A stretch of 64,000 nt of DNA, taken from Antedon mediterranea (Eukaryota > Echinodermata > Crinoidea > Comatulida > Antedonidae). The DNA lies in the NCBI RefSeq assembly GCF_964355755.1, contig NC_092671.1, positions 9,311,001-9,375,000 on the forward strand, in the 5' to 3' direction. A program made the translations under genes and the position numbers. The first letter of the stretch is position 1; each line of letters opens with the position of its first letter. This document shows positions 1-12,803 of the stretch, piece after piece. The notes beneath the pieces are model-generated. The model was not told the DNA's origin. It saw only the letters and a program-made list of their open reading frames with translations, and searched no databases.

Positions 1-280
1 TGTGATATTTATATTGCCATTTAAAACACGTTTAAGTGTTTTTGACAAGTTTTTTCATTTTTTATGATTTACGGTCATAGTTTGCTTGAATTCGAAACTG
101 TTGTTATTCATTAATTCATTCATAATATAAAAACAATTAAAAATGTATTACGATTTATAAATCTATATTTCATAAATAATAAATCAATTGACTTATATAC
201 TTATAGCATCAAGAATGAGAGGTCAATGAGAATAGATAATAAAGTTTTTTGCCTACGAATGTTATCTACAATTACTAACA

Positions 281-419
281 GGAGCCTCCTTAAACATTAT
301 GTGACAACAAATAATGTGATGTGCCCATATATGGACATAATTTCATATCAGTACCATATTTAGGAATATCACCACCATATTTAGGCACATCATACATTTT
401 TTATAGTGTAGACAGACCT
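281..419. mobile_element. MITE family A, copy 1 (decayed)
   Basis: The right end reads TATAGTGTAGACAGACCTTG and the inside carries the family signature of ACCATATTTAGG boxes and the GTGATGTGCCCATATATGG core. The left terminal repeat is eroded. Eight copies of this family were found in the window. Confidence 0.6.
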
Positions 420-422
420 TGA

Positions 423-1010
423 GGCTAATTTACACAGACAAGCGGTAACGGTAATAAAAATATAGAATCTATGTTATTCCTTATTTACATACACTGCGGA
501 GCAGACGGGCGTTTTCCGTTCAGGATAGATACAGATTCTACGTGGGACAAGTTACGTGGTTCTCCGCTTACCACCGTTAAGGCCCATTCACACTAGGACG
601 ATAACGATGGACGATAAATATATAAACATGCATTTTTTTTACATAAAACAAAATAAATTAGAAAGGTTTTCGTTCTAGAACTATAGGATAATCATTTATG
701 CTGTCTTTGATAAAATAATATTTTTAAAATTCCAATCAAATGACGTCATGATAAATAAAAACAATAAAATCGTTGTATTGTCACGATATTATTGCTCTTA
801 CTAATCATGACGTCATTTGATTGGACGTGTGAAAATATCATTTTCATCAAAGGAAGCATAGATGGTTATTCTATAGTTCTAGAATGAAAAGTTTTTATAT
901 TTCTTTTGTTTTATGTATGAAAAATGCACCTTTGTCTATTTATCGTCGATCGTTATCGTCCTAGTGTAAATGGGCCTTAAAAGACCGCTCGTCTGTTGTG
1001 TAAATTGTCC
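423..1010. mobile_element. MITE family C, outer element of a nested pair
   Basis: The left end, GGCTAATTTACACAGACAAG, and the reverse complement of the right end at 983-1010, GGACAATTTACACAACAGAC, form imperfect terminal inverted repeats. A second copy lies at 27029-27147. The element is interrupted by another fold-back element at 587-980, so it inserted first. Confidence 0.65.
587..980. mobile_element. MITE family B, TTAA-flanked fold-back element inside family C
   Basis: Both ends read TTAAGGCCCATT(C/T)ACACTAGG when viewed inwards. The two arms match for almost their whole length, about 190 bp each, meeting near 780. The TTAA at each edge suits a piggyBac-like or other TTAA-targeting transposase, which is inferred because no transposase is encoded. 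A single arm of the same family is at 54108-54262. Confidence 0.8.
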
Positions 1011-1203
1011 TTTAAGCTTGAACAGTGAAGCAACGAATTTCATCATTTGGGACGCGCATATCAAAAGTGTCATCTTATGTTGTCGCTGTGGCTGCTACAC
1101 CACTGACGTACGTACGGCCGGCAGCAAAGTTTAGGCCAATCAGAAACACGCTAAAATGAACCAATCCCAAGTTGAGTGTTTGTATGTCTGTATTTCTCAA
1201 TGA

Positions 1204-1352
1204 AGTGATCTCTAATACGTGTGAGTGTGATGTGCCCAAATATGGTAGTGATATACCCAAAGATGGTAGTGATTTGACCTCATCATGTTCATAATATGGG
1301 CACATCACATTTTTTTTGTTCACATAAAGTTTGATACTGTAGACAGGGGTTT
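1204..1352. mobile_element. MITE family A, copy 2 (left end decayed)
   Basis: The right arm, CACATAAAGTTTGATACTGT followed by AGACAGGGGTTTA, matches the family terminal repeat. The internal boxes AAATATGGTAGTGATAT and GGGCACATCACA are present. The left terminal repeat cannot be recognised. Confidence 0.6.
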
Positions 1353-2794
1353 ACATCTATTCAACACTGCGCTTTGATTACTTTGAGATTGCTGTGAAAA
1401 CACACATAATAAATATACAATAAATCTATAATCTCTTAACTATTAATTAATAACACGTTTAGGATAATTTCCTGTTATTACATTAATGTACGTTTCGCAT
1501 GCAAATGTTACTCTGTATTTGCTTCTCAAAATCCATAATACCTTTTTACTTCCTGAATGATGTATGTTTTTATAGATTAGCTTTTGTATTGCCTTCAACG
1601 GTTTGTCTATTAATATTATGTGAGTGCTTATACTATTTAGAATTTATTAAAATAAACAGAATTCAGGTGTGTTAAAAAAGCAACTTGTAATTCCAGAATT
1701 ATGTATAATTGAGTATAAATCCGTTATGATGATCTATGTTTTTACATTATATAGTCCACATAAACTTGTTATATAATATTGATACACAAAGTATGAACGA
1801 CTAAACGGATCACGGGGGGTTGAATTAGTACGGTATAAATAACGAACATATATGACGACTTACGATTAACTGTCGTTTTTTTATTTGAGATTAATCATAT
1901 CTTTTGTATTTCGTTGTAAATCGAATTGAAACGTATTTTGTCCGGCTGCGTGTTCGGCTTTCATGAACTTTCAGAACTCAATCTGCTATTTATAGAATAT
2001 TTTAATGTCATAAAGCATAATACTTAAGTCGTCTTTTAAAGGAACTTTACAAAGATTACAAAAAACACCTGCATCCTTGTATGTATCTGAAAAATATTGA
2101 TTCTTGTTATATAAGATTGTAATATGAGAATTTAATTAATTAGCCCATGAACCCGTATAGTTCGGGAATATATCTAAAAATATTTGTTATTTGTCATTCT
2201 TACAACAAAATATTCACATCAATATTAAGAAATACATAAATAAGTATGCCTATATGATATAATACCTTTAAAAAAAGCACAAAACAAAGTCTAAAACTAT
2301 GAAAATGAATTAATTAATTTAGAAACGATAAAGATTAGGAATTCTGTGAGAATGACAAAAAGCCGCCTATGTCGAAATATAGTAATATATTATAATAATA
2401 ATAATAATGGTGTTGTTTAAATTCAATTGGATAGCGACAATTCAACCAAATGCAATTTTCTGGAGAGCAGGGGAAAAAAAACAATAAAAGCAATATAGAA
2501 ACACAATGTTGAGTGACGTCACCATTCTTAGAAACTCCTGAGTCAACGATTACCCATTAACTATCTCTCTGTTAAATGGCAATTCGCAAAGAATTAAACA
2601 CGTGATCAATCTTCGCATAAGACAAGAAAAACACCATTTAGAGCTGAGTAACACTTACCGTAATCATTATCATTAATATGACTATTAAACTAACAATTTA
2701 AGGGAATTTATTGTAATAATAGGGCCTAAGCATGCATAAATAAAACAATTACAGTATACTTTAGATTGTCATATTCTAAGAATACGTCACGCTT

Positions 2795-2879
2795 ACGTCA
2801 CGTACCTACAGTACTACGCCATGTTTGTTGTAGGCATACGCGCTCTCAGTTTTCAGAACGCTGAAAAGGTACGTGACGT
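2795..2879. repeat. Short inverted repeat, possible small fold-back element
   Basis: ACGTCACGTACC at 2795-2806 is repeated exactly in reverse complement at 2868-2879. The arms are separated by 61 bases. It may be a very short MITE or a pair of ACGTCA (CRE-like) sites. I found no second copy. Confidence 0.4.
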
Positions 2880-3015
2880 GTTTCATTGTCATGTAAATAA
2901 TTCCAGGTGAAAAATAATGGATTGCACGTGTGCGGTACAACTTTATCATGAACCAAGACGTCTGAAATAATTTGAAATCATTTGAAGTAGCCTGTATTGA
3001 TTCGTATAAAATGTC

Positions 3016-3201
3016 TTAAGCGTGGTTCCCACTAGCGACGCAACGCAAGGACGTAACGCAACGCAAGTGAATTGACCAATCACAAGCGATGGCTTATTCG
3101 CTTGTGATTGCTAACTGTCTATAACTTCGCTTGTCATTGGTTAAAACGCTTGCGTTGCGTTTACATCGTTGCGTTACGTTCTAGTGGGAACCAAGCTTTA
3201 A
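3016..3201. mobile_element. TTAA-flanked fold-back MITE (family E)
   Basis: The left end reads TTAAGCGTGGTTCCCACTAG and the right end, in reverse complement, TTAAAGCTTGGTTCCCACTAG with one extra base. The interior repeats ACGCAACGCAAG-type motifs in opposite directions, so the whole 186 bp folds back. The TTAA flanks suggest mobilisation by a TTAA-specific transposase encoded elsewhere (inference). Confidence 0.75.
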
Positions 3202-4329
3202 TTCCAATGCAAACAATATGTACAACACATGTAGTATTTCAAACATTAGACATAAGATAGATTTCGAGAGTGCAGAAGTGTGTGAGTCGTGTAAAAAGTA
3301 AAACTCTTTGTACGCCGCCCACCTGTGTTCAGGTTTGCCGCGTTCAACGAATGTTGCATTTTTGTTGTTTTTTTATGAGGTGTAAGGCCTAGTTAGTGTA
3401 CCTTGTTAGTGCTGCTATGAGTACGTCTAAGTGTACTATACTGTAGGCTCATCATTTTAAAAATATTTAATAATATTCTACAGTATTTTATTCAAAATTA
3501 CTTTAATTAAATCGTAATGTTGATGTACTACCTTATGATGGAATGCATATAAAAGAGACTGGCTAAAGAGACTGACTAAAGAGACTGGCTTAATATTATT
3601 GAATTCAATTATTCGTCTTTGTTATAATATTCCGCATCTCGCGTTAATTAATATGGTCTTGAACTTAAAAAGTTCGGCATCTTATCACGGATATTGCCAG
3701 CATTGTTAAAGGTAAAATGAACAGCCCAGCACCGACTGCAGAAAGATTTGAATAGAATATCTAATAGATGGCTTCTATTGTTTCTATTATCTTTCACATT
3801 AATCAAGTATAGTGTATCAAGGCTTTATATTGTAAGTTGCGGAAATCTGATACGATATACCATCATTATATTGTCTTTAGACATTGGATTGTTGATGCAC
3901 AAGCTATAATAGGGGCTTTGGATTTTCTTGGAAAAATATATATTGAACTAACAGTTTAATACTGTCAATATAATAAGAGATTATCGGTGTTGTTATTATT
4001 TATTTGTTGTTATTATGTTGCTAGGGTGATTGTTGCTAACAGAGATGATACTAGAATATTGCATTTTATTTATAATTCGAATAAAATAAGTTGAACCAAT
4101 TTTCAGCATGTTCTCAGAACTCACTTAGGCCTACTGAGTTTAAAAATATAAAAAAGTAAAAAAAGCAAGATGGTAAAATATGTTTAAGCTCGGACGCAAG
4201 GCTAGGAGGATGTAAGCGCACAGCATCCATTATTACGACCAATTACGATGTGCGATGAGTATTACCCGAACTGCCTGTCGCTCACCTGCGTATAACTTCG
4301 TTGAATTGCATATAGGCCTACGTCAATTG

Positions 4330-4495
4330 GGAACCAATATTTTACGCTTGATTCTGACAAAGGAGACGCAACACAACTACGTAGACGCAACGCAAACGAC
4401 CTGACCAATGACAAGCGACATCGCTTGTGATTGATCAACGTACACAACGTTGCGCTTTCGACGTTGCATTTCAACCATTGAAGCTTTGCGCTAAT
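4330..4495. mobile_element. Decayed relative of family E
   Basis: It shares TGGGAACCA near the left edge, several GACGCAACGCAA-type motifs and the GACCAATGACAAGCGA and TCGCTTGTGATTG inverted segments with the 3016-3201 element. The right terminal repeat is not recognisable. Confidence 0.45.
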
Positions 4496-6037
4496 GATGT
4501 GTCAATGGTTAGTAGTAGGCCTATTCTAGCGTAACACTATAGACAAGATGATATTCAAAATGTGGAATACGTTGCCTTCAAATGCATAACTTGTTTGACA
4601 ATATTGATTATTAAAATCTAAATTCATTTTTGATGCTCTGTAGGCCTACTTCCGATATCGGTTTTGTAATAGAGACAACCCCAAGTTATCTTCGAGCCTA
4701 CGGCCTAAGTACAGTATTTTTGCATTCATTAACCCACTTATTAAGTCGAAACCTCATTGCATCCCTTGGAATTAATGCTTTTATTAAATACCCACAAGCA
4801 TACTGTTTAAAATTATAGGCAGTATGATTGTTTTTTTCAAATTAGTAGCATTACAGAGAATTGGATCTTAATTGTAGGCTAAATTCAAATCATGGCGAAT
4901 TAAAATCCATCCTCAGTAGATATTAGGTATAGACCTAAAACGCTAAACATCCTTTTCATCAATCCAGAAGGAATTGAAGAGTATGTTTAGGCCTACAGTA
5001 CAATAATTGCAAACACAATGCAACAGATAGAGCCACGCGATGGATTGTCCGAACTGTCGCTATGATTGGTGGTTTAATGTTGCGGCGTTACCCCCCAATA
5101 CCTTCAATTTAGTCTCATTTTCATGAATATTCGTTTACAATTCAATCATTATAAATATATCAAATTATTAAATTTGAACCACTAAGTTTGCGGAGGCGTA
5201 TTGGAATAATTGCAATAACATTTAGTCGTGAATAATGTGGGGCACTTGCTCGTATACGCGACTATTCATAAATAATTATAAATGGATTAGTAATATAGTA
5301 GATCAGGAATGAATATTAACTGGATTTAGTCATTATTAAATGCATTTACGGTTATAGAATTTTAATTTTAAGCATGAAGAATAGTGTATGACGCACGTAT
5401 TTAATAATTTGATTGAAATGCATTCGAGAAAATTATTAATATTTTTATATTTTCAACGTTTTATTTTTGGTTAAAGCTGCTTTTTATAGACCTGAATTAT
5501 TTTTATTATTAAGCCTATTATTTATTGCCACCCTATACAATATGAATCGTGTTGATTCGTTTTGGGTGGTATATTTTATGTTTTACAACATACTGCGTTC
5601 CCACGGAGAATATAAACGCCAAAAATATTTTCCTCACAATTGTTTTGTTTTTCTGTGTGATAGTTAGTGGTAAGTTATGTAACCAATTATCCGGCATTAC
5701 AGTTTATGATCTAATAAAAGAAATATATTTAATATTATTGTAACGTTTTGTTATTTTTAACATTGGGAATTTCTTATTGCCGCCTAGGCCCTAGGCCTAG
5801 TCCAAGGCCGGGCAAGGCTTAGCCTCTCGTTTTGTTTTTGTTTGTTGCGCAGCGAATTAGAAAAGGTCAGAACAGAAGGGGATTACACGGGGATGAAATC
5901 TTGCATAGACCAGGCCTAGCTGGCTAAGAATATGAAAGGGATGTACCGACTAGGCCTATATATAAATATATGAACACATTTAAATTGTATATATGTATTT
6001 ATCTAGTAACCTAGTGGGGCGAAATAGAAATTAATTA

Positions 6038-6093
6038 GGCTAGGCCTAGGCATGGAGGTATAAAATTATACCTCCATGGCCTAGGCCTAGGCC
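6038..6093. promoter_or_regulatory. Strong palindrome upstream of CCDC13
   Basis: CATGGAGGTATAA at 6051-6063 is followed by two bases and its exact reverse complement to 6078. The stem continues outwards through GGCCTAGG motifs with a one-base bulge. It lies about 200 bases before the CCDC13 start codon, so it would form a cruciform or hairpin in the promoter or 5' UTR. A regulatory role is only a guess; it may be a short mobile repeat. Confidence 0.4.
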
Positions 6094-6288
6094 CCTACTA
6101 CTAGTACTAGCCAAAAAGTACCATACATTGTCATTAGTTTACAATACAAATACATGTCACTTTTTTATACTACAGAATGATTATTAATTAGGCCTAAGCC
6201 TAAAGATTATTTTGATTTTACTCTCACTCACTCAGAGCCAATGGAAATCAAGTTTGTCCGAATTGTTGTTTACTAAACCTGTTTCATA

Positions 6289-9200
6289 ATGGAGTCTGAA
6301 AATGAAACATTACGTCAACAATTTCAAGCTCTACAAGATCAACAACAAAAGAAAATGCAACGTCGTTTGCAAAGACAAGAAGAAAAAAAGAAGAAAACGG
6401 ATGACACCGCTGAAGGAGATGCAAAACAAGTTGGTCTTGACATTGGAGATGACCTAGGTCTATCGGTAAAATTTTAACATACAATTCAGTTGACATAACA
6501 TATTTATGCACTTGTCAATTGTATGACCCACTATACGACCCCCGGGAGAGGTGCGTCATTTGTCCGATGTGCGTCATACTTTTGAATACCATGACGCACC
6601 CGTGCGTCAAAAAGGTGACTTACCTTTAGGTGACCATGACGCACCCATTTTGACGCACTGTGACCATGTTGTTTATGATATGGTGGGTGGTAAAGTGACG
6701 GACATTGACACACCTTGTTCATTGATGTGACGTACCATCTAGGTTTTTTGACGCACCCCTGCGTCAGTAATTATTTGTAAATGACGCACCCATGACGCAC
6801 CTCTCCCGGGGGTCGTATAGTGAGTCATACAATTGACAAGTGCATTACCAGCATCCATGCAAGATGTTATTTTTAAAAATAGACTTTTAAATTGATATTT
6901 AATAGAAATAACAAATTGGATAATATATGTTGAACGATTTATGTTGAACTCTTCAAGCAATATGGAATGAGTATTTTTACTAATCTTAAGCTCTGTCTAC
7001 ACTATCAAACTTTATGTGACAAAAAAATGTGATGTGCCTATATGGTATTAAATGATGATGTCATATCACTACCATGGGGCATATCACGACCGTAGCTGAG
7101 CACACCAAACTTTTTTGATAGTTTAGACAGAGCTTTAGTGGTGTCACCTGAATTGAGATTGAATGTTAAATGTTTTTTATCAATTTTGTTTCTTATTTTT
7201 TGTATTGAATGAAATCAATATCAACATAATTCTATGCATAACAATTGTACAGTAATTAAATTATATTATTTAATGCTGTTTTATTTTACAGCTTAGTGAA
7301 GGTATACCAGACACTGCAATATATAATGAGGAATTACACACTCATCTGAACCAACAGATTAGAGTAAGTTTTTTAGTCATTGCCCAAAATGCACCTGAAC
7401 AATGAACCACACCTAATAATAAGATATGTTATCGGGTCCCGAAGGTATCTCCTTAAAGCTCTGTCTACGCTATCAAACTAGTTTGACCAAAAAAGTGCCC
7501 AAATATGGTAGTGGTATGCCCAAATATGGTAGTGATATGACATCATCATGCCCATATATGGGCATATAACATTTTTTGTCGCATAAAGTTTGATAGTGTA
7601 GACAAGGCTTTATATGTGTTGTACTGTATTAGTTTTGGTTTTTGGAGAATAGAGACATTTTCTCTTTAATCATGATTGTTTTATGCATTATGTCTCTTTT
7701 TAGGAATTGAAGGATGAAACTGGTCGTCTTTACAAGCTTTTGAGTGAGAGGGATTATGAAATAAAAAGACTAAAGAAGCAAAGAGAAAGTGAAAGGATAG
7801 CAATTGCAGGTATTTTAATCCCTTACCCCAACGCAATTGGCAAATAATAAGAGTTATTTTCAAATATAGATGCTCACCCACATAAATTTAGTTTTTGAAA
7901 GTGTATACAGTATTATATTATATTTATTATTTGTCCACAGGAAGCGGTGTAGCCAGTGAAACTGCAGCGACAAAGATTGTTGATCTTTCGAAGAAAAACC
8001 GAGAAATGAAATCAGAATTAGAGAGTGAGAAAACAAAAGTAAAACAAATTCTTAAAAAGCTAAATGAGACCGAGAAACAGGTATGATTTTTAATAATTTT
8101 TGTAACATTATTTTGTATGTGTTTGTGTGTGTATTTTTGAATGCATTTTATGTAAAGTTGTTTTATTGAACTATTTTATTTTAGCTAAATGAATCAAATG
8201 GCAACTACAAAGCACTGACAACTTTTGAAGAACCGAGCGAGAAAGAACAGTTACAAGCGGAAATAAAACAGATTCAAGAAAAACTCAACCAAACTACGTC
8301 TAAGATGATGGAGTATCGAAATCAAACCGGCTCACTTAAGCAGGAATTGAAACTTGCTCACAGAGTGCTTACTCAAGAGGTGGGTGAACATGCCAATGTA
8401 CAGGCACTTCTGAACAGCAAGGGTGGAGCCCGTGGAAGGGCCCAGCAAATACTCAACCTCCAAAATAAGGTTTGTATTTTTTTGCATGCTCTAACACATT
8501 GGCTTAAGTTATGTAAAACAGAGGGTGCCACCACAATATATAATTTTAATACCTTCTGCAATAAAACAAAACAAACAAACAGATGTTATATTCACATTAT
8601 TGTTTAAGTGCATCTCCTTAGCACTACCCAATGAAATTGTGCTGACTATGATGTACTGTATACATTTTAAGTAGATACTTGTGTTATCGTTCCCATCGCC
8701 TTGGACAAAACCGACATGTTAATTGTATCAAATCTGACACCAGTTTAGTAAATATATGATTACTGGTTGCTGTCAATGTAAAGGAGGCATCAAGCCATTT
8801 TCATAAGAACAATACTCTACACAATTCTTAGATTTTTGATGAATTTCTTTTGTGTTGCACTCTGCAGATTAGTTAAACTTACTAGCTCAATCAAGTAAAT
8901 TTATTTTTTTTTAAATATCTATATACAGGTTTCTGAACTTGAAAGTCAGTTACATCAACAGCGTTTTGTTTCTACCAGACCAGACACACAGATGAGTCTT
9001 GAAGACCAATTTATGACGATGGATATCCCAGATGACAAATCTGAATCCATTGTCTCCGCAAGGACCTTCAAAAGCAACCATAGTTCGTCAACTGCTGATA
9101 AAAACCGTACAAAAATCAGACAAATGGAAAAAGAACGAAAAGAAGCACAGGCTGTAAGCTAAGAAATTTCTTTTCTGTAGTATTATGTGTTCCTTATTAA

Positions 9201-12200
9201 TTTCACTGCTAATCTTACTGTAGTGTATATTTATTCAAATTTAATTTTCTTTTAACAAAGTAAATAAAAGTTTATATATATACAGTATATCATTATTTTC
9301 CTGAAAGCTCTGCCAATTTTTCTGGCTGTTTTACTTCATCATTTTGATTTAGGTTTTAGCTTATTTTATTTTGTATCTCCATTGAGATCTAGCCACTTTT
9401 GCCTTTGGATTTATATATATATAAATAATACTGTCAACTTATTAAAACAGTCAAGCATAGCTTTCGATGCAAGTTCCATAATTTTTAGTTGTTAGAAAAA
9501 ATGTCTTAATACCATTACTCATATTCTTTGGTGTTTTCTAAACAGAAAGCAAATGAAGAACTGAAAGACTTACAGTTGGACTACTCTAGGCTAAAAGAGA
9601 AATGTGACGCATCAAAGGCTAGAAACAAAGTACTGGCAAATGAGCTTAAGTCTCTAAAGCAACAAATTAGTACATTTATAGATAAAGGAAAACATGATGA
9701 CGAGTTGATATCAGCTTTATTGGTAAGTTTCAGATTAAAACTGATTCTCAGTACTGTATCTATAGTGTATACAGGATACTGGATATATATGGAGATACAG
9801 TACAGTACAGATAGTTGGGTGAAAACTTTGACTTTCAAACAAAACAAAGGTGTTAAAATGTATGCCTGTGCAAATATATTGTCTTGTATCTAAAAATATA
9901 AATTATTGATAATAATTTCTCTATTTAATGTCTTTGTTTTTCTTTTTATACAGAAACAACAAAGTCAGTTGAATGAAGTTTACAATGAAACACACAGACA
10001 ACAAGAAGAACAAAAGAAACAGCAAAAGCAACATCAGCAACTCTTGCATCAACAAAACCAACACGACATGAACATTGTTGAACAGTTGAAAAGAATTGTT
10101 GCAGAAAAGGAACAAAAAGTTCACAATCTTGAGGATGAAATTAATCAAATGAGGTTAAAGGTTAGAGTTCAATTTAATTATTTTTCTTTCTTTTGATTTA
10201 GTACTTATTCGAATGTGCACTGTGTACGATATTATGAATGTAATTTGTCCTACAAAAGTTATAATATTTTCACATATTACTAGCAAGAAGAACGACATAG
10301 CATGAATGGTTTTATGGAGCGTCCCCCATCTCGTGGAGGAAGCAGGCCATCCTCAAGCCAAGTAGAAAGGCCAGGGACAGGTACAAAGGTTGTGACCTTT
10401 GACAATAGTGTAAATGGACATTTCAGTGGTGGGCCAGTACCTCCCTCCAGGTTAGTGCTATCAGCTGTGGTGGTGTGATCAATCATTTTGGCACATAAGT
10501 CCATCCAATTGGTTTTAAGCCCCAGTATTCAAACTATTTTTTAATCATGCATTGTGGTATTGATACTACCATATATGCCATTATTGACAGACTGATGATT
10601 GAATGTCATTTGGTGGACAACTGAAAGTCATGAAAGGGGAGAGATGAAAGTTGTTAAATGCTATAATCTAGTCCACTTCGCTTTGAGACAGCTGTCACTG
10701 TAGAAAGCGCATAATACAAAATACCATTTGTCATATATATTTTTTATGTATAAATATCATTTTAAATTGTTTTTTTTGTCATTTTTTAGAAGTGGTTCCA
10801 GGCATAGTGCACGTAGTACATCAAGACAAAGTATAGACAGTCCAGGAAGGCCATCGTCCACATCTGTTAGGCCTTTAAGTGCAAAGTAAGTCAAATATAG
10901 AAAATCTGCTATCTCTGGGCAATAATCACCTACCAGCAGGACGACTAAAGTACCCCAATAATATAATTGCCACCCAGGACATTTTCTCTATCTAACTAAT
11001 GGTGAGGTACTGTAATTGTCCCAAGTATTCCGAAGTTTTGTGATTTAATTTTGTTTAAATAAAATGTTTAAAAGATAAATGTACAACATACTTTACTTCT
11101 TTTCTACAGTGCATTGGATGTTGATGAGTTAAGGCGGCAGTGTCAAGAATATAAATCCTTCAGTCAAGTTGCTGAAGTGGAGCGAGAAAAATTGATGGAA
11201 CTGGTTGCAGTATTACAGAGACGGTATGTAGTACTTAACTTAATATTGATGTCATTCTGTAGCTTTTGTGTGCTTTTCAGACTGTATAGTCCTCCTCTCA
11301 ACGGGATCTTCTGAACTATTTTGGCCATGTTTGGAACAGTGGAAAAGGATTTGTGGGATGACCTATCATGACATATGTTGATCAGTTCCAAGAAGACACA
11401 GGGCTATACTACCAGAAATCGTGAGACCATTATGCAAAATAAAAACCTATGGAGAACCATCATTGGACTTAGATATAATAAATAATAATAATATGGATGT
11501 ATATAGCACACGTACCACTCAAGAGTGCACAAGGCAGGTTAAAAAAAAGTGAAATTCAATTTACAATATCTGGTTGACTAGATGACAACGGAGTGAGTGA
11601 GTGTAACAGTGAAAGATCCAGGGTTGTGAAATAGGAGGTCTAAATTTTATTTTGCATTTTTTATCTCCCAAATCAGTTAATATTTATTTAACTGTATACT
11701 TTTAAAAGTATGCCTGTACCATGATAAATGTTTGCTACTGTAATTAATTGTGATTTAATTATCATGTGTTTAGAGTGGAAGAGGCCAATCAGAATCAAGC
11801 TGATACACATTCTCAAGCTCAAGAACTAAAACGACAGAATGTACAGCTTGAGAAGCAGTTAGGTAAGATGAGAATTGAATCTGGTCGCAAGGGAGCTACG
11901 CAATCAAAAAACGCCCTCACAGCAGCAATAAAAACGGAAGAAGAGCTTCTTAAAGCAGATATCAAGTTGACTACAGAAAACCTGGAAGAACTGCAGACCA
12001 GGTGAGGATAATGTTTTTTTTAGTTGTTGAACTTTTTTTTCAGCTCTTGCTCTAGATATTAATATAGATTTGATAAAATGTTGCTCATTTAGCATGCGAA
12101 TATTGTCCAGTAGTAATTATGAATATCTCGCAAAATAAATCTGTTCAAGTTACACTTTCACACGTTAGTTTGTCAGGCTATTTGTATATATATTAAATAG

Positions 12201-12610
12201 AGATAACTAGATGTACAGTACTACCGCTATCAAGTATTCATATTTATTTTTTGTTTTCTTTATGCCCCTTTTAATGTTTTTTATTATTTTATTCTGTTTT
12301 ATAACCAGCAACCAATTTTATTTTATACCTGTTTGTGAAAACACAATAAAGATAACTTGAACTTAATTCTTCCAAAAGATAGAGCCTTTTCTTTTGTAAA
12401 TAAATGTTTTAAATAAATGAACTTTGATAAATAAATTGTTTCAGGTTAGCAATTCAAATAGACGAGAACGATGCCCTGAAGGCAGCCCTGCAAAGCACCA
12501 TGAAAAGTAAAGACGAGGACCTGAAACTTTATCATCAGATGATGGAGCAGACTAGAAAAGTTTTCTTACAGGGCCTAAGACAGTTCAAACAAACAAGTAT
12601 AGGATCATAA
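6289..12610 (+). CDS. CCDC13: CCDC13, coiled-coil protein of centriolar satellites
   Basis: Thirteen coding exons give 719 aa: 6289-6465, 7292-7363, 7704-7809, 7941-8080, 8185-8469, 8929-9153, 9546-9722, 9954-10160, 10284-10450, 10790-10885, 11110-11223, 11774-12001, 12445-12610. All junctions are GT-AG and phases join. The order of segments follows vertebrate CCDC13 (about 715 aa), for example [39 protein letters not shown] and LRQFKQTS at the C-terminus. The predicted protein is coiled coil throughout, apart from a Ser/Pro/Gly-rich break in exons 9 and 10. Known vertebrate CCDC13 acts at centriolar satellites in cilium assembly and genome stability; the role here is inferred. The ATG at 6289 starts the conserved N-terminus. 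The first AATAAA after the stop (12710-12715) lies inside a MITE. CEP78, another centriole gene, lies tail to tail downstream. Confidence 0.93.
6987..7136. mobile_element. MITE family A, copy 3, in CCDC13 intron 1
   Basis: The left end is AAGCTCTGTCTACACTATCA and the right end mirrors it as AGTTTAGACAGAGCTTTA. The flanking bases allow a TA or TTA target duplication. The interior has inward-facing CACTACCAT boxes, so the element folds back. Confidence 0.85.
7454..7612. mobile_element. MITE family A, copy 4, in CCDC13 intron 2
   Basis: The element runs from TAAAGCTCTGTCTACGCTAT to GTGTAGACAAGGCTTTA with TA on both sides. Two tandem copies of CAAATATGGTAGTG(G/A)TATG lie inside. It is the second copy of the family in neighbouring introns of one gene. 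Confidence 0.85.
11455..11640. repeat. Dispersed repeat in CCDC13 intron 11 (low confidence)
   Basis: An (AATAATAAT) stretch is followed by ATGGATGTATATAGCACAC and a unique-looking tail. Similar ATATAGCGC openings occur at 13038 and, more weakly, near 45176. No clean ends are visible. Confidence 0.25.
12240..12365 (+). repeat. Possible LINE 3' tail in CCDC13 intron 12
   Basis: A T-rich stretch ends in GTGAAAACACAATAAAGATA followed by ACTTGAACTT. Many animal non-LTR retrotransposons end in this way, with an AATAAAG-type signal and a short tandem tail. No coding part is preserved, so family and extent are uncertain. Confidence 0.35.
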
Positions 12611-12671
12611 CAGCGTCAGCCTTCTTTGAATATATTATATTGTAAATTGAAAGACCGCTAGTTCAGTTTTA

Positions 12672-12803
12672 GTAAAGCTCTGTCTACACTATCAAATTAG
12701 TTTGACCAAAATAAATATGGTAGTGATATGACGTCATTTATTCCATATATGGGCAAATCACATGTTTTTGTCACAAAGTTTGATAGAGGAGACAGAGCTA
12801 GCT
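12672..12803. mobile_element. MITE family A, copy 5, just after the CCDC13 stop
   Basis: The left end TAAAGCTCTGTCTACACTAT is intact and the right arm reads TTTGATAGAGGAGACAGAGC. It begins about 60 bases after the CCDC13 stop codon. It contains AATAAA at 12710-12715, where other copies read differently. Confidence 0.8.

Larger units (their letters stand above)
1..6288. other. Intergenic region with MITEs, no coding gene seen
   Basis: I see no supported coding exon here; the short open frames lack recognisable domains and flanking splice signals. It holds two relics of the most common MITE family, a nested pair of MITEs at 423-1010, a TTAA-flanked fold-back element at 3016-3201 with a decayed relative near 4330-4495, and a 12 bp perfect inverted repeat at 2795-2879. 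From about 5750 it becomes rich in AGGCCTA and CCTAGG motifs. The last few hundred bases presumably hold the CCDC13 promoter and 5' UTR. Confidence 0.6.
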
